From positions 1-23,737 of the forward strand of contig JAHDGX010000012.1 in assembly GCA_020631575.1 (NCBI GenBank): a DNA stretch of 23,737 nucleotides. The letters run 5' to 3'. Below, in pieces: positions 17,199 through 23,737 of the stretch (position 1 is its first letter; each line of letters starts with the position of its first letter). The notes beneath the pieces are model-generated. The model ran no database searches, was not told the DNA's origin, and was given only the letters and a program-made list of their open reading frames with translations. Source of the DNA: Candidatus Altimarinota bacterium. GTDB lineage: Bacteria; Patescibacteriota; Gracilibacteria; BD1-5; UBA6164. The translations under genes and the position numbers were made by a program.

Positions 17199-17675
17199 AT
17201 GCTTACAACACAAACTATTAAACCAACTACTGGTTCAAGAAAAAAATCAAAAAGACTTGGAAGAGGAAATGGTTCTGGAAAAGGAACATTTTCTGGTAGA
17301 GGAATGAACGGTCAAAACTGTAGATCAGGATGAGGAGTACCAGATTGGTTTGAAGGAGGGCAAACTCCACTTTTCAGAAGAATGCCTAAACTGAAAGGTT
17401 TCTCAAATGCTAAGTTTAAAAAGCACTACAATGTTATTAACCTTTCTGATATTGAATTTGCTATAACAAAATGAGCAAAGGAAATAACAAAAGAGACTCT
17501 TATACAGGCTGGTATTGTAACAAAGAAATCACTTCCAGTAAAACTTCTTGGGAATGGAGAATTAAAATCAAAAATAAATATCACAGTAGATATTGCCTCT
17601 GCTTCAGCTACTACAGCTGTAGAAAAAGCTGGTGGGACACTGAATATTCTTTCTCAAGTTTCAGAAGAAAAATAG
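17199..17675 (+). CDS. rplO: Ribosomal protein L15 (uL15)
   Basis: A 158-aa large-subunit protein. The Gly-rich start KKSKRLGRGNGSGKGTFSGRGMNGQNCRSGGGVPDWFEGGQTPLFRRMPKLKGF is diagnostic, with TGA at the second Gly of SGG. The C-terminal half (KSLPVKLLGNGELKSKINITVDIASASATTAVEKAGG) matches. It ends with TAG. It is the last gene before a terminator. Confidence 0.98.
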
Positions 17676-17699
17676 TCCAAGCATAAGCTTGGATTTTTT
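17676..17699 (+). terminator. Rho-independent terminator after rplO
   Basis: TCCAAGC (17676-17682), loop ATAA, GCTTGGA (17687-17693), then six T residues. The stem starts on the base right after the rplO stop codon. It separates the ribosomal genes from secY. Confidence 0.88.
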
Positions 17700-17716
17700 C
17701 CTCTTTAAGGTATAAT
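17689..17716 (+). promoter_or_regulatory. Probable secY promoter overlapping the terminator
   Basis: TTGGAT (17689-17694), 16 nt, TATAAT (17711-17716). The -10 is a perfect consensus. The -35 lies in the right arm of the terminator stem, so terminator and promoter share bases. The leader to the secY ATG would be about 35 nt. Confidence 0.6.
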
Positions 17717-17756
17717 ACATAAACATAATACCTGCAATTATTTTTTAGTTAACATT

Positions 17757-19025
17757 ATGATACTTAATACTCTACAATCTATAGTTTCTATCAAAGATTT
17801 AAGAAAGAAGATTATAGCTACACTCCTTCTTGTTCTTGTGTATAAATTTCTTTCTGTAATACCAATTCCTGGTGTAAATACAACAGGACTTGCTGCAATT
17901 ATTGAAGGACAGAAAGGACTTTCTTTTTTCTCGGCTCTTATGTGAGGAGGTCTTTCGAATTTCTCAATTATCCTTATGGGACTCTCTCCATATATTAATG
18001 CTGTAATTATTATTCAACTTCTTGGAGTTATTGTTCCGAGGATTGGTGATATGCAAAAAGAAGGTGAGCAAGGACAAAAGAAAATTACAAAGTATACAAG
18101 ACTTCTCACTCTCCCTATAGCATTTCTTCAGAGTTACGGGATGATTGTTCTTCTTAACTCATTAGCTGGTGGAACTATTATAGATATCTCTGACACGGCT
18201 ACTATTCTTAGTGCTATGATGATTGCTACTGCGGGTACCATCTTTCTTATGTGGCTTGGTGAAGTTATGACTGAGTACGGAATATCAAATGGTATTTCAA
18301 TCATAATTATGGCCTGAGTACTTTCTACGACACCAGGAGTTATTATGGGATATTTTTCTACATCACAGTACTCTCTATTCGCAGGACTCTTTGTAGCAAC
18401 TCTTGCAATTATCTATATAATTATAAAGTTTACAGAAGGACATAGAAGAATTCCTATTATTTACGCAAAATCAGGAGGAGAAGAGAAATCATACTTTCCA
18501 ATTAAAGTAAACCAAGCAGGGATGATACCTATTATCTTCTCGATATCTATTATCACATTCCCAGCTATACTTGGGCAAATTCTTGCAAATACAAGTGGAG
18601 GTAATGCTTCTAAAATAGGTGACTTTCTCGTTCAATACTTTTCTCTTTCAAACCCATCATGGTACTTTATAGCAATTTACTTTGCTCTTGTACTTGCATT
18701 TTCTTTTTTCTATGTTTCTATTACCTTCAATACTGAACAAGTAGCAGAAAATATCCAAAAAAGAGGGGGGTATATTCCTGGTATTCGTCCAGGAGAGGAT
18801 ACAGCTAATTATCTTCAAAAGGTTTCAAATCATCTCAATCTATTTGGTGGTTGATTCCTAGCACTTATTGCAGTGCTTCCATACGTTCTTGGTAAATTTC
18901 TTGGACAATCAGTAGATCTTATTATCTCTGGAGCGGGGCTTATCATTATCGTATCTGTTCTCCTAGATATTATTCGAAGAGTGGACGGTGAAATGAAAAT
19001 GTTTGATTATTCAAAATATAAGTAA
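17757..19025 (+). CDS. secY: Protein translocase subunit SecY
   Basis: A 422-aa, ten-helix channel protein that moves secretory and membrane proteins across the cytoplasmic membrane. Start region: LRKKIIATLLLVLVYKFLSVIPIPGV; then SIILMGLSPYINAVIIIQLLGVIVPR (helix 2), GISNGISIIIMAG, NQAGMIPIIFSISIITFPAIL (helix 7), the cytoplasmic loop with RGGYIPGIRPGEDTANYLQKV and the end DIIRRVDGEMKMFDYSKYK. TGA is used at three glycines. No adk, map or infA follows; a terminator closes the unit, so in this genome secY is likely a single-gene transcript apart from read-through. Confidence 0.98.
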
Positions 19026-19040
19026 ACATATTCCTTCAAC

Positions 19041-19080
19041 AAAAGTCTTCTTTGGATAGTATTCAAAGAAGACTTTTATT
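19041..19080 (+). terminator. Rho-independent terminator after secY
   Basis: Stem AAAAGTCTTCTTTG (19041-19054) / CAAAGAAGACTTTT (19064-19077), 14 bp, with a 9-nt loop and a short T/A-rich tail. It lies 15 nt after the secY stop. Confidence 0.85.
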
Positions 19081-19095
19081 ATCAAAAAAATAGTT

Positions 19096-20841
19096 ATGTT
19101 TCATATTATACTGAGGGTTATACGACTCTTGTGACATCAAAAACTACAAGTTATTTCACTTATCTGAGCAAATATTGCTTTTGCGTGACTCATCCTCTTA
19201 GAACCTATATTTTTTAAGGAAATTATTGATATACTCATACTCCTAGGAGATACTCAGGGTTCTGATATTTCTCTTCTTGTTTCTACCCTTATGTTGTGGA
19301 TAGCAGTATGAGTTTTCACGATACTCATACGTCTCTATGTATCAGTGTATTCAGATAGGCTGGCCCATTTTGATTTCAATAAAAATGTATTTAAGTTCTT
19401 TAATCATACTATGGACCTTTCAATGCGTTTTCACATGGATTCAAACTCATGACAGCTTGTAAAGCAGCTTACAAAATGAACAGATGGAATATTTGAGGTA
19501 CAATTAAACTTTTTTCGTAGAGCATTACCGTGAATAGTTATTATCTTCGCGATGATACCAGTTGTATTATACTTCAATTTTAAAATGGGGTTATTTTTAG
19601 TAGTATCTGGAATCATTTCATCATGTATAACATGATACCTTGCTACAAAGACATTTAAAAAGCAGTGAGCAATAGAAGACATATACTCATGAATGTCATC
19701 TCATTATGGAGATACATTTTCAAATATGCCTATTGTTAAGAGTTTTTCTCTTAACCCTCTTAAGACCAAACAGTTATCAAAAAGAACAGATATTAGACTT
19801 GAAAAACAGCTTCCTATACTCTATTGGTGGGGATCAATTATTAGTATATTCTCTATTCTTAAAATAATTATTTCAATTGGGATTATATTTTTGGGAAGTT
19901 ATCTTTATATGGGATGAGAAGTTACTATTTGAGAAATAGTTATGTTTCTCACTTTTTCAGCTATTTTCTTATCTTCTATAGAGGATCTTACTTGGGTATT
20001 AGAGTGATTTTTTTGGAGGCTTGCATGAATTAAAGATTATTTTAGTATAGTAGATACATATATAGAGGTACAAGATACTGAGAAAGCCAAAGAACTTAAA
20101 AATGTGAAAGGAAATATAGTATTTGATGCACTCAACTTCTCCTATGACGGAAAGAGGCAAGTACTCTCAGATATTAATATAGATATCAAAGCTGGAGAAA
20201 AAATTGCTTTTGTTGGTCATACAGGCTCTGGGAAGACTACTATGACGAATATGCTCCTAAGATTTTTTGATCCGCAGTCATGAGATGTACGTATCGACGG
20301 GCAATCAATTTATGATGTCAGTCAAGATTCTCTGAGAAGAAATATCTGAGTCGTGTTTCAAGATAATTCGCTTTTTAATGCAAGTATTCTTGAGAATATC
20401 CGATTGGATAGTAAGGCAAGTCGAGAAGAGATAGAAAGAGTTGCAAAAAAGTCTCATAGTGATGATTTTATCTCACGGTTGAGTGAAGGAATTGATACTA
20501 TAGTGTGAGAAAGGGGAGTAAAACTCTCAGGAGGAGAGAAACAGCGTCTTGCTATTGCGAGAGCATTTCTTAAAGATGCTCCTATACTGATCCTAGATGA
20601 AGCAACCTCTGCTCTCGACGCTCAGACAGAGAAGTATCTCCAAAAATCTTTTGATGAGCTTATGACAGGAAGAACAACATTTATTATTGCTCACAGGCTT
20701 TCAACTATCATGAAAGCAGATAGGATCTTTGTTTTTGATTCAGGAAAGATCGTAGAACAAGGGAGTTATGATGAACTTATGGATATGAAGTGAAAGTTCA
20801 CGAAACTTGTCGAGGCTCAGACCAAGGGGTTTATCGAATAA
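19096..20841 (+). CDS. ABC exporter, fused membrane and ATPase domains
   Basis: A 581-aa half-transporter: six-helix membrane domain (about 1-335) and C-terminal ATPase (about 345-581). ATPase motifs are complete: Walker A GHTGSGKT (374-381), Q-loop VFQDN, signature LSGGEKQR (477-484), Walker B ILILDEA (497-503) and the switch His in IIAHRLS (H533). TGA encodes conserved glycines such as those of NIGVVFQ and VGERGVKLSGG. It belongs to the MsbA/MdlB/lipid or drug exporter type and should work as a homodimer or with another half. Substrate unknown. It starts 15 nt after the secY terminator, and the end is inside a large shared hairpin. Confidence 0.93.
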
Positions 20842-20880
20842 TAAAAAAGCTAGAAATTGTTTCTAGCTTTTTTATTATTC
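20836..20880. terminator. Large bidirectional terminator shared by convergent genes
   Basis: A perfect 21-bp inverted repeat, GAATAATAAAAAAGCTAGAAA and its complement, around a TTG loop (20857-20859). A/T-tracts on both sides let it act on both strands. The stop of the ABC gene (20839-20841) lies in one arm and the stop of the metallopeptidase (20875-20877) in the other. Confidence 0.9.
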
Positions 20881-21732
20881 GAATGTATTACACAGAGCAA
20901 AGTCACTATTTTTATATCAGATGTTAAACCATTTTTTTCGATCTGCAGAAGATCCATGAGTCCAGGATTCTGGATTTATTCTTCCGGTTGCAGCTTTTTG
21001 TATTCGATCATCTCATACCGATTCAGCTGCATCAATTGCTTCGGAGACTTCATTCTTTTCGAGGATTCATTTTCAGGCTATACTAGCTGCCCAAATACCC
21101 GCATAACAATCAGCTTGAAGCTCAAGTCTTACTGATGCCTCATTAGCTCTGGAGGGAGTCTCTTTTCGTATTTTATTTACAAGATCCATTGTTCATAATT
21201 CATGTTGCAAGTGGTGTGCAACCTCGTGAGCGATCACGTATGCTTCTGCTACATCTCATCACTTGGCTCAGTAGCGTTTTGTGAGCTCATCAAAAAATGT
21301 CTCATCAAGATAAATAGTAGAGTCAAGGGAACAGTAGTGAGGACCATATTTGCTATCTGCTCATCAGCATGCTGAATTTGTATAGTCACGAAATAAGACT
21401 AGTTTTGGTGGGTTGTATGTTAAGCCGCTCTGCGCAAATGCTTTTGACCATAAAGCGTCATTTGACCCTAAAACAGTAGAGGCAAAAGTTTCGTAAGTAT
21501 CTTGACCATCATATATACTATCTTGCTGAGATACGCTTTGAGTTTGAGCACTATTTTGAACCTCTCATAGTGTCTCTATGAGGATTTGTCCTGGGTCTTT
21601 TCAGGCCATATATCACATTGCAGCAAACACGAGTATCCCTGCAACAGAGATTCCTCATACTCACCTTACAACTCTTGATCATCTTCTATCTTCAACATTT
21701 CATCTAGATGATATTTTATCCCATTTAGCCAT
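20875..21732 (-). CDS. Membrane-anchored zinc metallopeptidase (YpfJ-like, Zn_peptidase)
   Basis: A 285-aa protein of the putative neutral zinc metallopeptidase family (YpfJ-like). A short basic N-terminus precedes one membrane helix (about 26-43), so the body is probably outside the cytoplasm. The zinc site HEVAHH is at 169-174 in the segment AEAYVIAHEVAHHLQ, with a third ligand probably in RLELQADCYAG (Glu/Asp region, 202-212). The family features YNPPKLVLFRDYTNSACGGADSKYGPHYCSLDSTIYLD and the C-terminal THGSSADRKKWFNIGY are also present. The paired Cys (122, 134) may form a disulfide. Physiological substrate unknown. Over a dozen TGA codons are read as Gly. Confidence 0.88.
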
Positions 21733-21953
21733 AATATATTATAGTAAGTTATTATATATAACCTATTGTAGTAATAGAGGAGATATTTTCAATCAATTTC
21801 TAAGTTCGGGGATAGATTTAATATATATTTAATGCAATAATAGAGATATAATCTTACTGGCAAGCTCTAATATTTGTATAAATTTATATACTAAATATAC
21901 TCGATAAATATACGAGATACATACATAATATTAGCACATAACACTTTTTTAGC
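21733..21953. promoter_or_regulatory. AT-rich divergent region, metallopeptidase / comM
   Basis: This 221-nt gap carries no gene on either strand. It is very AT-rich. For comM, TTGTAT (21874-21879), 16 nt, TATACT (21896-21901) is a plausible promoter; TATAAT at 21847-21852 is an alternative -10 without a good -35. For the metallopeptidase, TATAAT on the minus strand at 21751-21756 is possible, without a clear -35. No riboswitch or terminator seen. Confidence 0.4.
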
Positions 21954-23489
21954 ATGATATCATTAGTACACGCGATAACGGTAAACGGACTTGATACTAC
22001 CATAGTAGATATAGAAGTAGATATAAATCAAGGGCTCCCAGCTTTTACTATAGTAGGCCTTCCTGATCAGTGAGTACAAGAGAGTAAAGAACGCCTAAGA
22101 TCAGCTCTCAAGTCGAGCAATGCGCGAATACCACCAAGCAGAATTACGGTAAATCTGGCCCCAGCTAACATCAAAAAATCTGGTCCAAGCTTTGATCTTG
22201 GAATAGCTATAGGGATTCTGCTCGATCAGTGATACATAAAAAATGATGAACTGGTACGTGACTCAATATTTCTCTGAGAACTTTCACTGAGTTGAGATCT
22301 GAGAGAAGTCCCTTCTGTGCTTCCAGCAACGATAGGGGCAAAAGAAAAAGGCTTTAAGCGCATATTTGTACCAGCTTGAAATACAAAGGAAGCATCTATT
22401 ATTCCTGACATTGAAGTTATTCAGATACAAGATCTGACACAGCTCATTGATATACTCAATGCAGATATAGCTTATAATGCTGAACCCTGTTTAGATATTA
22501 GTTCACTTAGGCAAGAAAGTATTGTCTCTCCCTATGATTTTTCTCATATTATAGGTCAAACCCATGCGAAGAGGGCATTGGAAATTGCAGCAGCAGGGTG
22601 ACATAATATCTTTATGGAAGGGCCTCCAGGATCTGGAAAAACGCTTCTTGCAAAATCATTTGCTACTATACTTCCAGATCTGACTCTTGAAGAGGCTATA
22701 GAGATATCAAAGATCTATTCCATCTCTGGTTTACTCTCAAATGAGCATCCACTCGTAGTAGAAAGGCCATTTCGGTCTATTCATCATACCGCAAGCTCTG
22801 TAAGTATCATCTGATGAGGAACGCAGGCAAAGCCAGGAGAAATATCACTCGCTCATAAATGAGTTTTGTTTCTTGATGAAATCCTTGAGTTTCAAAAGAC
22901 TGTTTTAGAAGTTTTGAGGCAACCTCTTGAGGATGGAGAAATCACAGTCACAAGAGTAAATGCTAGCTATACATACCCAGCAAAATTTTCACTTGTATGA
23001 GCCATGAACCCTTGTCCATGTTGATATATGACAGATCCAGATAAAGAGTGTATTTGTAGCGCAAAGCAGATTAGTAATTATAGAGGGAGACTCTCAGGGC
23101 CACTTCTAGATAGAGTAGATATGTATATAGAGGTTCCAAAGGTTCCAACAGAAGATTTTCGTAAAGCAAAGAGTATTGTATCTGAAGACTCGCATAGTGT
23201 TCAAAAGAGAGTTCAAGCAGCGAAGGATATTCAACTTGAAAGATTTAAAAACATCGGAATATCTGCAAACTCAGAGATGAGCTCAAAAGATATTAAAAAT
23301 CTTTGCAATATAGATAGCGATTCGGAGTGAATACTATCTCAGGCAGTAAAATCTTTAAACTTATCTGCGAGAAGTTATTACAGGATACTGAAGCTAGCAC
23401 GAACAATTGCAGATCTCGAATCATCACAGAATATCCTTTCTAACCATATATTAGAGGCACTCAGCTATAGAAAGAGAGAAGAAAGCTAA
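21954..23489 (+). CDS. comM: ComM/YifB-type AAA+ ATPase (Mg-chelatase-like)
   Basis: A 511-aa AAA+ protein; ComM is a branch-migration helicase that helps integrate foreign DNA during natural transformation. The N-terminal domain has PAFTIVGLPDQGVQESKERLRSALKSS, a ComM/YifB hallmark. Walker A is GPPGSGKT (223-230), followed by RPFRSIHHTASSVSIIGGGTQAKPGEISLAH. Walker B is VLFLDE (304-309), then NPCPCGYMTDPDKECICSAKQISNYRGRLSGPLLDRVDMYIEVP. The C-terminal domain starts near SQAVKSLNLSARSYYRILKLARTIADL. TGA encodes the last Gly of NPCPCG and two of the three Gly in IIGGG. Full length. Confidence 0.95.
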
Positions 23490-23551
23490 AATAGTTTTTT
23501 CTTTTCATGGAAATATATATGCTATAACCATATTAAAATAATAGTGTATAC

Positions 23552-23737
23552 ATGAAAAAACTCATAGTAAATGCGGGTAGTTCTTCTCTTAGAGTCAGTA
23601 TATTTGAAGGTGAAAGTGAAACTGCTGCTTTTGTAGTTTCTCGAATCTGAGAAGCCTTAGCAGAAGAAACATTCGAATTTCAGTGAAATACAGAAACAAG
23701 AAGCTTGGAACTCACAAATCACTCTGATGCTTTCAAG
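23552..23737 (+). CDS. ackA: Acetate kinase, N-terminal part (runs off the window)
   Basis: The first 62 codons, in frame to the last base. The start MKKLIVNAGSSSLRVSIFEG is the acetate kinase signature (N-A-G-S-S-S-L near the N-terminus, part of the phosphate-binding fold). The enzyme interconverts acetyl phosphate plus ADP with acetate plus ATP, the likely ATP-generating end of fermentation. It begins 62 nt after comM. A weak promoter (TTTTCA at 23502-23507, TATAAC at 23523-23528) may serve it. Two TGA codons occur. No downstream sequence to test. Confidence 0.85.

Noticed and set aside
8926..19025. TGA as tryptophan (Mycoplasma code)
   Set aside because: TGG is used normally at conserved Trp sites, while TGA falls on invariant Gly, for example KKGP in S19 and NPCPCG in ComM.
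1..23737. Search by eye for CRISPR repeats, insertion sequences, integrases and attachment sites
   Set aside because: No repeat-spacer pattern, transposase, recombinase or flanking direct repeats were seen; codon use, including TGA as Gly, is continuous across the window.

Overview
This window comes from a bacterium that reads UGA as glycine (genetic code 25), which points to the Gracilibacteria (BD1-5) / Absconditabacteria (SR1) branch of the Candidate Phyla Radiation. Under the standard code nearly every gene breaks into fragments. With UGA read as Gly each one becomes a full-length protein, and the UGA codons fall on invariant glycines (KKGP in S19, GGGEG in L2, NPCPCG in ComM, GERG in the ABC ATPase). 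The stops seen are TAA almost everywhere plus two TAG (S3 and L15). The DNA is AT-rich, and the ribosomal genes show no Shine-Dalgarno sequence. No L30 gene lies between S5 and L15, as is known for CPR bacteria. Nothing here separates Gracilibacteria from SR1.

Layout. 1-608: end of an rRNA operon (23S 3' end, 5S, tRNA-Arg(UCU), tRNA-Val(UAC), terminator). 626-2463: two tandem DMT/EamA-type transporters on +. 2476-4000: a compact minus-strand set transcribed in the order ABM-like small protein, ZIP metal transporter, DUF1761 membrane protein. It shares a terminator hairpin with the second EamA gene. 4065-6369: an MFS permease and a THUMP-domain RNA guanine-N2 methyltransferase on +. 6372-8101: pheS followed by a lipoprotein, on -. 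8250-8696: an unrecognised small protein on + with its own promoter and terminator.

8778-17699: the ribosomal protein superoperon on +, with a strong promoter and a structured leader: L3, L4, L23, L2, S19, L22, S3, L16, L29, S17, L14, L24, L5, S14, S8, L6, L18, S5, L15. It begins at L3, not S10. A terminator after L15 overlaps an apparent promoter for secY (17757-19025). After another terminator come an ABC exporter (19096-20841), a convergent membrane-anchored zinc metallopeptidase (20875-21732, -), a ComM/YifB-type AAA+ ATPase (21954-23489, +) and the first 62 codons of acetate kinase (23552 to the window end).

Most of this is ordinary core-genome content in recoded form. The observations most worth a second look are the steep contrast in UGA use between ribosomal and membrane-protein genes, UGA as the second codon of rpsC behind an unusual 102-nt spacer, the structured leader before rplC, the terminator-promoter overlap at secY, and the missing Shine-Dalgarno signals. 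I found no mobile element, CRISPR array or clearly new multi-gene system.
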